Shown here piece by piece: positions 46,577 through 55,124 of a stretch of 64,000 nt of DNA. A program made the position numbers and the translations under genes. The first letter of the stretch is position 1, and the number at the start of each line of letters is the position of its first letter. Location of the stretch: positions 248,001 to 312,000 of the forward strand of contig SHBX01000001.1 in assembly GCA_004211785.1 (NCBI GenBank), read 5' to 3'. This DNA is from Winogradskyella sp. (lineage in GTDB: Bacteria; Bacteroidota; Bacteroidia; Flavobacteriales; Flavobacteriaceae). The notes under the pieces are model-generated. The model made no database searches, was not told where the DNA came from, and was given only the letters and a program-made list of their open reading frames with translations.

Positions 46577-49123
46577 ATGAAAAAAATTTCACAACTTGTA
46601 CTAGTTTTTGCAGTGATGTTATTCACTACATTGACTTTTTCACAAAGTACAATTACTGGTAAAATTTTAGGTTCAGATTTTAATGGACCATTGCCAGGAG
46701 TTAACATCCTTGAAAAGGGAACTACCAATGGTACTTCAACAAACTTTGACGGGAATTTCTCAATTACTACAAAAGAAGCTTCAGGTGAATTATTAATCTC
46801 TTATGTAGGTTATGTTTCGCAAACAATTGCTTTTGATGCAAGTAAAGATTTAGGAACTATCACTATGATGGTTAGTGATGTAGGTTTAGATGAAGTAATG
46901 ATTATTGCTTCTGTAGCAGTAGATAGAAAAACACCTGTCGCTGTATCAACTGTAAAGGCAGAACAAATCGAATTAAAATTAGGAACACAAGAATTCCCAG
47001 AGGTATTAAAATCTACGCCAGGCGTATATGCTACTAAACAAGGTGGTGGATATGGAGATGGCCGTATTAACTTAAGAGGTTTTAACTCTGAGAATGTTGC
47101 TGTAATGATTAACGGTGTTCCAGTAAATGATATGGAAAACGGTCGTGTTTTCTGGAGTAACTGGGCAGGTTTAGGAGATGTTACAAGTTCTTTACAAGTG
47201 CAGAGAGGTTTAGGAGCTGCTAAAGTTGCTGTACCTTCTGTAGGAGGAACAATAAACATTATCTCTAAAACTACTGATGTTGAAGCTGGAGGAAATTTCT
47301 ATACGACTTTAGGTAACGATGGTTTCAAGAAATTTGGTGTGACTTATTCAACAGGTTTAATGGACAATGGTTTTGCAGCTACAGTTTCTGCAGCTAAAAC
47401 AGATGGTGATGGTTATGTAGATGGTACAGAGTTTAACGCAGTATCTTACTTCATCAACATATCTAAGCAAATAAACGAGAATCATAAATTAGCATTTACA
47501 GCTTTTGGTGCTAAGCAACGTCACGGCCAGAGACAAAACAGACACTCTATTGAAACATTTAGAAAGTCTGAAAGAGACATCAGATTTAACTCTGATTGGG
47601 GTTATAGGAATGGGCAAGTTACTTTTCAAGAAGATAACTTTTACCACAAACCACAAATCTCTTTAAATCACTATTGGAAGATTAATGATAAGTCTAAATT
47701 ATCTACTGCTGCATACGTATCGTTTGGTACTGGTGGAGGTGGAGGTTTCCGTGGTGTAAACAAATTTGGTTTTGACCCTTCTACAGGAATTGGAGAATAC
47801 AGAGATGGTTTATATGGACCAATTGATTTTGATAGAATTGCACAAGAAAATGAAGATTTAGGTGTTAACGGGTCTGAAACTATTTTAAGAGCTTCACGTA
47901 ATGACCATAAATGGTATGGTGTTTTATCTACTTATCAAACAGATTTAACAGATGAATTAGTTCTTTTAGGAGGCCTTGATTTTAGATATTATAAAGGGAT
48001 TCACTTCCAAGAAGTTACTGATTTATTAGGAGGTCAGTATTACCTTGATGATAGTGATGTAAATAACCCAAATAGACAAACTAGGGTTGGTGATAAAGTT
48101 AACTATGATAATGACGGTATTGTAAACTGGATTGGTGGATTTACACAACTAGAATATTCTAAAGATAAATTAGCAGCTTTCGTCTCTTTAGCAGCGTCTA
48201 ATACTGGTTATAAGCGTGTAGATCGTTTTAATTATTTAGATTCAGATCCATTACAAACTACAGGTACGTCTAACTTTTTTGGTTATGGAGCAAAAGGTGG
48301 TGCGAATTATAACTTAGACGATAATCACAACGTATTTGCCAACTTAGGATATTTTGAAAAAGCACCATTCTTTAGAGCAGTTTATCCAAGATTTAACAAT
48401 GAGGATATTAACGATGATGCTCCAAATCAAAAAATCACAAGTTTTGAGTTAGGTTATGGCTACAGAAGTGATAAGTTAACTGCCAATGTTAATGTATATC
48501 ATACAAGATGGAATGATAGAACTGAGTTTGCTTCTTTCCAGACGCAAAGTAATGAGTTAGCTTTTGTTAATATTTTAGGAGTTAATGCTATCCATAAAGG
48601 AATTGAAATAGATTTCGTTTACAGACCATGGGATAACCTAAGAATAACAGGTATGGCATCTATTGGAGATTGGAGATGGGATAATAATATAGAAGATGTT
48701 GAGATAAGAGATGAAGATCAAAATCTTGTAGATACTGTAGATATCATTATTGAAGATTTAAAAGTTGGTGATGCAGCTCAAACAACTTTTGCATTAGGAG
48801 CTAATTATGATATTGGTCCTGATACAATTTTAACTGTTGATTACAACTACTTTGCAGATTTATATTCAGATTTCGACCCTAGTGATAGAGGAACAGCTGG
48901 ACCTCAAGCATGGAAAGTGCCTGATTATGGAATTTTTGATACTGCTATGCGTCATAACTTTAAGTTTGGTAACTTTGATGCTACATTAACAGCTAGAATG
49001 AATAATGTATTCAATACAGAGTATATTGCTGACTCTCAAGACGGTGACGGAACTGCTCAAGGAGCAAGAGTATTTTACGGTTTTGGACGTACATTTAGTG
49101 TAGGTGCAAAAATTAAATTTTAA
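46577..49123 (+). CDS. TonB-dependent outer-membrane receptor
   Basis: 848 residues. Signal peptide MKKISQLVLVFAVMLFTTLTFSQ; carboxypeptidase-like regulatory domain about 24-105 (ITGKILGSDFNGPLPGVNI); plug about 115-235 (PVAVSTVKAEQIELK, then VQRGLGAAKVAVPSVGGTIN); beta-barrel to the end (VFYGFGRTFSVGAKIKF). It carries an outer-membrane ligand inward with TonB energy. The partner lipoprotein is 5 bases downstream and is not SusD-like, so the ligand is not obviously a polysaccharide. No ligand-specific motif is visible. It has a dedicated promoter and a 27-bp dyad upstream. Confidence 0.93.
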   Translation: MKKISQLVLVFAVMLFTTLTFSQSTITGKILGSDFNGPLPGVNILEKGTTNGTSTNFDGNFSITTKEASGELLISYVGYVSQTIAFDASKDLGTITMMVSDVGLDEVMIIASVAVDRKTPVAVSTVKAEQIELKLGTQEFPEVLKSTPGVYATKQGGGYGDGRINLRGFNSENVAVMINGVPVNDMENGRVFWSNWAGLGDVTSSLQVQRGLGAAKVAVPSVGGTINIISKTTDVEAGGNFYTTLGNDGFKKFGVTYSTGLMDNGFAATVSAAKTDGDGYVDGTEFNAVSYFINISKQINENHKLAFTAFGAKQRHGQRQNRHSIETFRKSERDIRFNSDWGYRNGQVTFQEDNFYHKPQISLNHYWKINDKSKLSTAAYVSFGTGGGGGFRGVNKFGFDPSTGIGEYRDGLYGPIDFDRIAQENEDLGVNGSETILRASRNDHKWYGVLSTYQTDLTDELVLLGGLDFRYYKGIHFQEVTDLLGGQYYLDDSDVNNPNRQTRVGDKVNYDNDGIVNWIGGFTQLEYSKDKLAAFVSLAASNTGYKRVDRFNYLDSDPLQTTGTSNFFGYGAKGGANYNLDDNHNVFANLGYFEKAPFFRAVYPRFNNEDINDDAPNQKITSFELGYGYRSDKLTANVNVYHTRWNDRTEFASFQTQSNELAFVNILGVNAIHKGIEIDFVYRPWDNLRITGMASIGDWRWDNNIEDVEIRDEDQNLVDTVDIIIEDLKVGDAAQTTFALGANYDIGPDTILTVDYNYFADLYSDFDPSDRGTAGPQAWKVPDYGIFDTAMRHNFKFGNFDATLTARMNNVFNTEYIADSQDGDGTAQGARVFYGFGRTFSVGAKIKF

Positions 49124-49128
49124 AAAAA

Positions 49129-50772
49129 ATGAAAATGAAAAAAATAGTTTATTTATTCGCTTTAGTGGCCATAGCTTTTACTAGCTGTAACCCACTAGAA
49201 GATATTAATGAAGAGATTGATGCAATCCCTGCCGCACCAAATGTTGGTACTTTTGAGTACACACTTATAGCAGAAGATTATGATGCGCTTATGGTCGATG
49301 GTGCATTTGTAAATGTAGATGAAGCCAAATTACTATTACCTGATTTTTTAGCTGACCTATATCCACTATATGGACAAGGGTCTTCAGTACTGGTGAACTA
49401 TAATTTGTTTTTTAGTGGTATTGACGGTGTTTCTGATTTCACAGATTCTGATATATATCAATTAACAAATGCTGATTATGCTTCTACTGGTAGTGATGCT
49501 TTTGGTTTTTATCCTAATGTTAATGCTACTGATGAGATTCCTGCTGTGTTGGATACTCAAGTTATGAGTCCAGTAGATGGTCAGTTCTTGTTAGTAGAGT
49601 ATGATCAGTACTTCGAAACGCCTACTGTTGGTATTGCTGATTTATATAGAGCTGAATTTCCTGGAGATTTCGGAAATTTTGAAGTGGTTTCTATTTCAGG
49701 ACCTGCAGATTTAGGTTGGAATGCAACAGGATCTAATGTTACAGGATCTGCCTTTAATGGTTCGTCAAACGCAATGGAAGAGTGGTTAGTTTCTCCTCAG
49801 ATAGATTTATCGAGTCAAACAAGTGTATTATTTGAAATTACTCAAGAAATTGATTTCTTTGGAGCTGATCCAGCTTCAATAGATATTATGGTTTCTACGA
49901 CTTATACTCCAGGAGGAGGCATTGATGCAATGGATTGGACTGCTTTTAGTTTTGATAAAACAGCATTTGGTTCTTTAACTACTTCTGCGGATTTAGATTT
50001 TTCAGCTTACGATGGTGAGCAAATTTATATCGCTTTTAGATATACTGCTACAGATTCTAATTCTGCAAGATGGAGACTTCAGTCTTTCGCTACAAAAGCA
50101 GTTGGTGTGTCTGGAGACACTAACGGAAAAGGTGAGTACTTTGTATTCGATGGAGGTTCTTGGGAAGCAGCAGAAGGTGTTTACTATTTAAGTGATGCAG
50201 ATTATGATTCTATGGGAGAAGAATCAGGACAACCAGGTCGTTTCAACAACTTTAGTGATTCTGTTTTACCAGAGAATTATGTACCCCAGTTCTTAGGGTT
50301 AACTTACCCATTTGCACAGGAAGGTGATGAACTATTCATAATCTACAAATACTTCTCAGGAGGTGTTTCACGCAGAGGTGACTTCTATACATTCACAAAT
50401 GGAGAATGGTTACCATTCCAAGCATCTTTACAATTTGGATTTAATGATGGTGTTTGGGTACCAGACAATACGATTAGACACGAATTAGTTACTTCGGATT
50501 ATGAATTGGTGGTTTCAGAACTTACCGGTGTTATGGGCTTTGAGGATGCTGTAGATAACTTAGATAGTTTTGGTAACTTTAAAAGAACAGGAAGTAGTGA
50601 TAGCTGGACAGATGAAATGATGTTGACTGCTGTAGGTGCAATTTTAGATAATTTAAATCCAAGTGCAGAAGAAGGACAAAAGTATGTCGTGATTGCTGAA
50701 ACTTGGGCACCAGGTAACGCAACAGAAGAGTTTGCAGTTATAAAAACTGGAGGTGAATGGGTTTATCAATAG
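49129..50772 (+). CDS. Lipoprotein with choice-of-anchor J-type domain, paired with the TonB receptor
   Basis: 547 residues. Lipobox AFTSC with Cys20. Residues about 165-325 are a jelly-roll of the choice-of-anchor J/DUF5017 type (NAMEEWLVSPQIDLSSQTSV; GEQIYIAFRYTATDSNSARW). The rest has repeated ADYD/SDYEL-containing segments. It is probably a surface or periplasmic partner of the receptor five bases upstream (inference). No enzyme motif. Transcription ends at the strong hairpin at 50795-50828. Confidence 0.8.
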   Translation: MKMKKIVYLFALVAIAFTSCNPLEDINEEIDAIPAAPNVGTFEYTLIAEDYDALMVDGAFVNVDEAKLLLPDFLADLYPLYGQGSSVLVNYNLFFSGIDGVSDFTDSDIYQLTNADYASTGSDAFGFYPNVNATDEIPAVLDTQVMSPVDGQFLLVEYDQYFETPTVGIADLYRAEFPGDFGNFEVVSISGPADLGWNATGSNVTGSAFNGSSNAMEEWLVSPQIDLSSQTSVLFEITQEIDFFGADPASIDIMVSTTYTPGGGIDAMDWTAFSFDKTAFGSLTTSADLDFSAYDGEQIYIAFRYTATDSNSARWRLQSFATKAVGVSGDTNGKGEYFVFDGGSWEAAEGVYYLSDADYDSMGEESGQPGRFNNFSDSVLPENYVPQFLGLTYPFAQEGDELFIIYKYFSGGVSRRGDFYTFTNGEWLPFQASLQFGFNDGVWVPDNTIRHELVTSDYELVVSELTGVMGFEDAVDNLDSFGNFKRTGSSDSWTDEMMLTAVGAILDNLNPSAEEGQKYVVIAETWAPGNATEEFAVIKTGGEWVYQ

Positions 50773-50794
50773 ATAAACAAATTACCTATAAACT

Positions 50795-50828
50795 AAAAAA
50801 AGCCCATCAGAAATGATGGGCTTTTTTT
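50795..50828. terminator. Bidirectional intrinsic terminator
   Basis: A 15-bp perfect stem (AAAAAAAGCCCATCA and its complement) with a GAAA tetraloop. It lies between the converging lipoprotein gene and gldD, with a U-run in both directions. Confidence 0.92.
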
Positions 50829-50847
50829 ATTAATAATGTTTTTAGAT

Positions 50848-51423
50848 TTAATTCTTCCATTCTAAACTCTCCATAACACGTTTTATATCGTTTCTAAGAT
50901 ATATTGCAGCTGGATAGATAGAATCGTAATTAGGTTTTGCATAAAAGTAAAGAGAGCCGCTTAAAAAGTGATTTGTGCTATCCATAGCATAAAACTGCGA
51001 TTGAGAGGCAGCATTACCACCCACTTCGTAAAACATACCATAAATATTCTTTTTGGGATATTCAAAGAATTCACTTTGTATTTCGTCCGCTTTTTGAGTA
51101 TGCTTCTGAGTCAAGTTCTGAGCGTCTCTTAATAAGCTTTTTAAGTTGGCTTTAGTTACTTTTTTATAAGTTAGGTATATGGTACCTTTCAATTTCGGGT
51201 ATTCAATATCCACACTATATGATGTGCCGTTATTTTCAGTCTTTATTTTAGAAACAGATTTTGATAACGTGTTTCTTTCAAAAGAAAATGGCACAGGTAT
51301 ATCTACACGTTTATATGTTGGCTTAGGATAGTCTAATCTTAAAAAGGCCTTAGGTTTTGGCAATGGGTCATTGCCACAGCCAACTATAAAAAAGGCAAAA
51401 AGTGGAATTATGATTTTTTTCAT
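50848..51423 (-). CDS. gldD: Gliding motility lipoprotein GldD
   Basis: 191 residues. The lipobox FFIVGC gives Cys16. The body (KPKAFLRLDYPKPTYKRVDI) matches GldD, a lipoprotein required for gliding and type IX secretion in Flavobacterium; its exact role is unknown. It follows gldE, ssb and mutY in the order well known from Flavobacteriia. The 48 bases before it contain a REP-like palindrome. Confidence 0.95.
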   Translation of the reverse strand: MKKIIIPLFAFFIVGCGNDPLPKPKAFLRLDYPKPTYKRVDIPVPFSFERNTLSKSVSKIKTENNGTSYSVDIEYPKLKGTIYLTYKKVTKANLKSLLRDAQNLTQKHTQKADEIQSEFFEYPKKNIYGMFYEVGGNAASQSQFYAMDSTNHFLSGSLYFYAKPNYDSIYPAAIYLRNDIKRVMESLEWKN

Positions 51424-51425
51424 TT

Positions 51426-51448
51426 TATGCTGAACTTGATTCAGTATC
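51426..51448. repeat. REP-like palindrome between gldE and gldD
   Basis: ATGCTGAA-CTTGA-TTCAGTAT has 8-base arms with a single mismatch. It resembles a common intergenic element in flavobacterial genomes that I recall as TGCTGAACTTGTTTCAGCA. Its position in the 48-base gldE-gldD gap puts it within the transcript. Confidence 0.55.
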
Positions 51449-51471
51449 TTTTAAATATCAAACAAAATTTA

Positions 51472-52779
51472 CTAATCTAATATAGTAAGCTTTATTTGTT
51501 TTATGCGCTTTTTCTCAATAGCTTCTGTAGTAAAAACGTAGTTTTCAAAATTTATTTTACTATTGATGCGAGGAAATCCTCCAGAAATCTCTAAAATAAA
51601 ACCAGCAATGGTTTCAGCTTCGCCTTTTTTGTCTTCAAAAAGAGTCGTGTCTTTGAGCTCTAATATTTTATAGATATCCTTCAATTGTGTTTTGCCATCA
51701 AAGCGATAATTAGTATCATCTATTTTAGAGTAGTTGAGGTCATCTACATCATACTCATCACTAATATCACCCACAATTTCTTCAATAATATCTTCTAATG
51801 AAACAACACCAGAAGTACCGCCATATTCATCTACTACAACTGCTAAATGCACTTTTTTGGTTTGAAACTCTTGCATTAAATCGTCAAGTTTCTTGTTTTC
51901 TGGAACAAAGAAGGGTTCTCTTAAAATACGAGTCCAATCAAAAGATGTTTTATTGAGGTGAGGCAGTAAATCTTTAACGTATAGGATACCAACTACTTTA
52001 TCTATACTTTCTTCATAAACAGGAATACGAGAGTAACCGTTGCTAATTATCTCAGGGATAATGGTATTAAAATCAGCTTCGATATTAACTGCAAAAATAT
52101 CCATCCTTGGGCGCATAACTTGTTTTGTGTCTGTATTACCAAAAGAGACTATACTTTGAAGAATTTGCTGTTCTTCTTTCGTAGTATCGTTATCATCAGT
52201 TAACTCTAATGCCTGCGAAAGTTGATCTACACTAATATTAGATTTTTGCTTGCCTAATTTGTTTTGTATTTGGATGGTTATAAAACGTAACGGCATGCTT
52301 ACTGGTGAGAATATAACATCCAGAACCTTCAGTGGTCTTGCCATAGCAACAGAGAATTTAACACTGTTTCTACTGGCATATATTTTAGGAATAATTTCTC
52401 CAAATAAGAGAATTAAAAAAGTAGCAGAAACTACTTCAAGTAAAAATCTAAAAATTGAGTTTTCTATCGAAGAAAAAAGAAATTCACCCAAATAGGCAAA
52501 TAAAATAACGATGGCAATATTTATAAAATTATTAGCAACTAAGATGGTTGCCAGAAGCTTTTTGGGCTTTTCTAAAAGTGATGTAATAATGCCAATACTT
52601 TTTGTATGCTCACTGGTAGCAGTATCTATATCAGATTTTGTCAAAGAAAATAGAGCAACTTCAGCTCCAGAGATTAATGCAGAACAAAATAATAATACAG
52701 CAAGAACTATTATACTTACCAGAAAAGAGGTGTTAACGGTAATAAGAGAAATTAGTAAACTACTGGGTTCAGGGTCCAA
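51472..52779 (-). CDS. gldE: Gliding motility-associated protein GldE (CBS/CorC-type transporter-like)
   Basis: 435 residues. N-terminal membrane domain (CNNM/DUF21, about four helices, AVLLFCSALISGAEVALFSL), a CBS pair (VMRPRMDIFAVNIEADFN; VHLAVVVDEYGGTSGVVSLE) and a C-terminal CorC_HlyC domain (FDGKTQLKDIYKILEL). GldE partially overlaps GldD function in Flavobacterium. It lies 48 bases upstream of gldD on the same strand, and 28 bases after ssb. Confidence 0.95.
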   Translation of the reverse strand: MDPEPSSLLISLITVNTSFLVSIIVLAVLLFCSALISGAEVALFSLTKSDIDTATSEHTKSIGIITSLLEKPKKLLATILVANNFINIAIVILFAYLGEFLFSSIENSIFRFLLEVVSATFLILLFGEIIPKIYASRNSVKFSVAMARPLKVLDVIFSPVSMPLRFITIQIQNKLGKQKSNISVDQLSQALELTDDNDTTKEEQQILQSIVSFGNTDTKQVMRPRMDIFAVNIEADFNTIIPEIISNGYSRIPVYEESIDKVVGILYVKDLLPHLNKTSFDWTRILREPFFVPENKKLDDLMQEFQTKKVHLAVVVDEYGGTSGVVSLEDIIEEIVGDISDEYDVDDLNYSKIDDTNYRFDGKTQLKDIYKILELKDTTLFEDKKGEAETIAGFILEISGGFPRINSKINFENYVFTTEAIEKKRIKQIKLTILD

Positions 52780-52807
52780 AGTAAATAGGTTTTATTCTAT
52801 AATAATC

Positions 52808-53260
52808 TTAAAATGGTAAATCGTCGTTATCATCCGTTAAGGGTACATCATTTGCTGATTTTGCAGACTCTGATGCTTGAGCGGGATTTTGTGGAGCAGT
52901 ATTATTGGATGGTTGCTGTTCGTTCTTATTTGTCAAAAACGTAAAATCGTTACACTGAATTTCAGTAGAGTAGCGCTCCATACCTTTGTCATCAGTCCAC
53001 TTACGTGTTTTAATACGACCTTCTATATATACCTTATCACCTTTGCTTAGATATTTTTCACAAATTTCCGCGGCTTTGTTACGCACAACAACATTATGCC
53101 ATTCCGTATTAGAAACACGCTCGTTAGTTTGCTTGTTGGTATAAGTCTCGTTAGTTGCCAAAGGAAAACGACCAACACAATTTTTATCATCAAAATAATG
53201 CATCTTTACTTCATCTCCCAAATGCCCAATTAGCATTACTTTATTTAGTGTTCCAGACAT
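52808..53260 (-). CDS. ssb: Single-stranded DNA-binding protein
   Basis: 150 residues. OB-fold with NKVMLIGHLGDEVKMHYF, TEWHNVVVRNKAAEICEKYL and KVYIEGRIKTRKWTDDKG, a Pro/Gln/Asn-rich linker, and the acidic tail DDNDDLPF that contacts repair partners. The promoter -7 box TAATTTTG (53290-53297, minus strand) sits about 30 bases upstream, so ssb and the gld genes may be transcribed separately from mutY. Confidence 0.97.
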   Translation of the reverse strand: MSGTLNKVMLIGHLGDEVKMHYFDDKNCVGRFPLATNETYTNKQTNERVSNTEWHNVVVRNKAAEICEKYLSKGDKVYIEGRIKTRKWTDDKGMERYSTEIQCNDFTFLTNKNEQQPSNNTAPQNPAQASESAKSANDVPLTDDNDDLPF

Positions 53261-53289
53261 AATATTCTATTTCGGTTTAACGTAGAGTG

Positions 53290-53297
53290 CAAAATTA
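53290..53297 (-). promoter_or_regulatory. ssb: Promoter -7 box (TAATTTTG) for ssb
   Basis: An exact match to TAnnTTTG on the minus strand, 29 bases ahead of the ssb ATG. The -33 element is not clear. Confidence 0.5.
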
Positions 53298-53349
53298 CAC
53301 TTTTTCTATTCCGTATTTAAAAATAATAAAAATAAGAATAGGGTAGTTT

Positions 53350-54390
53350 CTAAAATTTGAATTTAGATATAAACTCACTAATCAAAGTTGGTACAGGATA
53401 GTCTTTTATTTTGTCGGTAGATATTCCTTCTTCGGGTAAATAATTTACTTCAATAATCCAGAACTTGGTATGCAAATGCTGATGCGATAATTTATGCACA
53501 ACATCTTTCTCATTATACAGACTAAATTCAAAATCTAAATTTTTCAGAAATTCACTTTCTGAAGATGAGGCTTTAAATTCTGATATAGCAATACTTTTTT
53601 CAGTTTCTAGAAGCGGAAACTGATATAGATTTTGCCAAATCCCTTTTTGAGTACGCTGCTCAATAATTGTGTTCTTTTTGGCGTCAATAATAACGAGATA
53701 ATTAAAATATCTATTTCTAACCTTCAGCTTTTTTAATTTAACAGGTAATTCAGAAATTTTATTTTTCTGAAACGCCAGACAACCAGATTGAAGCGGACAA
53801 ACAATACAGTATGGATTTTTTGGTTTGCACTGTTGCGCACCAAACTCCATGATTGCTTGATTAAAAAGAGCAGGTTGTTTTTGGTCAATTAGCTTTGTTG
53901 CTAAGGCTTTAAACTCTTTAATGCCTTTTGTAGAATTTATTGGTGTTTCTATACCATAAAAACGAGATAATACTCTGTAAACATTTCCATCTACAACTGC
54001 AGCCACTTCTCCAAAAGCAATTGATGAAATAGCACTAGCAGTATAGTCGCCAATACCTTTTAGTTTTATAATTTCATTGTAATTATCAGGAAATATACCA
54101 TCTAACTCATTAACTATATGTTTGGCAGTATAATGTAGGTTTCTTGCTCTAGAATAGTAACCCAAACCTTGCCATAGTTTTAAAACGTTTTGCTCATCAC
54201 TTTTTGCAAGGTCAAAAACCGTAGGAAATGCTTTTACAAAAGATTCGTAATATGGCAAACCCTGCTTAACCTGTGTTTGCTGTAAAATAATTTCAGAAAG
54301 CCAGATGTAATATGGATTTATGGTACGCCTCCAAGGCAAATCTCTTTTATTGTCTGAATACCAGTTAATTACGTTTTTCGAAAAATTCAT
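53350..54390 (-). CDS. mutY: A/G-specific adenine glycosylase
   Basis: 346 residues. It removes adenine mispaired with 8-oxoguanine. Catalytic Glu in YIWLSEIILQQTQV, helix-hairpin-helix and Asp in LKGIGDYTASAISSIAFG and VVDGNVYRVLSR, 4Fe-4S cluster in CKPKNPYCIVCPLQSGC, and the C-terminal Nudix-like MutT domain recognising 8-oxoG. It is divergent from the HU gene and first in the mutY-ssb-gldE-gldD order. Confidence 0.96.
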   Translation of the reverse strand: MNFSKNVINWYSDNKRDLPWRRTINPYYIWLSEIILQQTQVKQGLPYYESFVKAFPTVFDLAKSDEQNVLKLWQGLGYYSRARNLHYTAKHIVNELDGIFPDNYNEIIKLKGIGDYTASAISSIAFGEVAAVVDGNVYRVLSRFYGIETPINSTKGIKEFKALATKLIDQKQPALFNQAIMEFGAQQCKPKNPYCIVCPLQSGCLAFQKNKISELPVKLKKLKVRNRYFNYLVIIDAKKNTIIEQRTQKGIWQNLYQFPLLETEKSIAISEFKASSSESEFLKNLDFEFSLYNEKDVVHKLSHQHLHTKFWIIEVNYLPEEGISTDKIKDYPVPTLISEFISKFKF

Positions 54391-54452
54391 TTATTAAAAT
54401 GTAAGGCATTGCAAACATAAAACTATATACGCTTAAATTTTAATGAATTACG

Positions 54453-54485
54453 TTTGAAATATTGAAATTAAATTACATATATTTG
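54453..54485 (+). promoter_or_regulatory. Consensus Bacteroidota promoter for the HU gene
   Basis: TTTG at 54453-54456 and TATATTTG at 54478-54485, separated by 21 bases, fit the -33/-7 consensus exactly. The start codon is 41 bases further on. This is the cleanest promoter in the window. Confidence 0.75.
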
Positions 54486-54526
54486 CTACCCCTTAAAATA
54501 ATAGTAACACAAATAAATTAAACAAA

Positions 54527-54817
54527 ATGACAAAAGCAGATTTAGTAGCTAAAATTTCTGATAAATTAGGAATTGAAAAAGGTGATGTACAAGCTACAGT
54601 TGAATCTTTCATGGACGAAGTAAAAACATCTTTAGAGAGTGGAGATAACGTATATTTAAGAGGTTTTGGAAGCTTTATAATCAAAACTAGAGCAGAAAAA
54701 ACGGGACGTAACATTTCTAAGAATACAACCATAAAAATACCAGCTCACAACATACCAGCATTTAAGCCAGCTAAAATCTTTTTAGAAGGTGTTAAATCTA
54801 AAGTAGAAGTGAACTAA
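54527..54817 (+). CDS. HU-family DNA-binding protein
   Basis: 96 residues. Small nucleoid protein that bends DNA. MTKADLVAKISDKLGIEKGDVQATVESFMDEVK is the helical dimer base (first 20 residues shown are the diagnostic part), and GSFIIKTRAEKTGRNISKNT is the beta-arm region with the conserved Arg and Pro (IKIPAHNIPAFKPAK). The strong upstream promoter fits an abundant protein. The 29-residue basic gene follows after 40 bases. Confidence 0.95.
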   Translation: MTKADLVAKISDKLGIEKGDVQATVESFMDEVKTSLESGDNVYLRGFGSFIIKTRAEKTGRNISKNTTIKIPAHNIPAFKPAKIFLEGVKSKVEVN

Positions 54818-54857
54818 GACATACTAAGTAAAATATTAATTTAAAAACGAATTATTT

Positions 54858-54947
54858 ATGCCAAGTGGTAAAAAAAGAAAAAGACACAAGGTAGCGACGC
54901 ATAAGCGTAAGAAACGTAGACGCGCTAATCGTCACAAGAAAAAATAA
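54858..54947 (+). CDS. 29-residue, extremely basic small protein (candidate ribosomal protein)
   Basis: Not in the ORF track because of its size. The frame MPSGKKRKRHKVATHKRKKR continues with RRANRHKKK and a TAA. Of 29 residues, 20 are Lys, Arg or His, and there are no acidic residues. It has its own terminator hairpin (54953-54979) just after the stop. The gene pair with HU and RNase E/G is recognisable across Bacteroidota in my recollection. It may be the small ribosomal protein bL38 described from the Flavobacterium johnsoniae ribosome, but I cannot verify this from the sequence. Confidence 0.7.
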   Translation: MPSGKKRKRHKVATHKRKKRRRANRHKKK

Positions 54948-54952
54948 ATCGG

Positions 54953-54979
54953 AAAAGTAGTTAGGATAACTACTTTTTT
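54953..54979 (+). terminator. Intrinsic terminator after the small basic gene
   Basis: An 11-bp perfect stem AAAAGTAGTTA/TAACTACTTTT with a 3-base loop and a run of Ts. Confidence 0.75.
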
Positions 54980-55124
54980 CGGTTTTAAAAAAACGTTCTT
55001 TGATATAAAATCTACGGTTGTATTTAATAGATTGCACCATAGATTTACTGGATATTACATCCTGTGTCAAAAAATTAAGTAAAATCCATTTGTCTCAATT
55101 AAGAGATAGATAAAAATTAACATC

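Noticed and set aside
46810-47259. 149-residue antisense ORF in the TonB receptor gene
   Set aside because: Low-GC antisense frames without stops are common; composition is unlike real proteins here and it has no start context.
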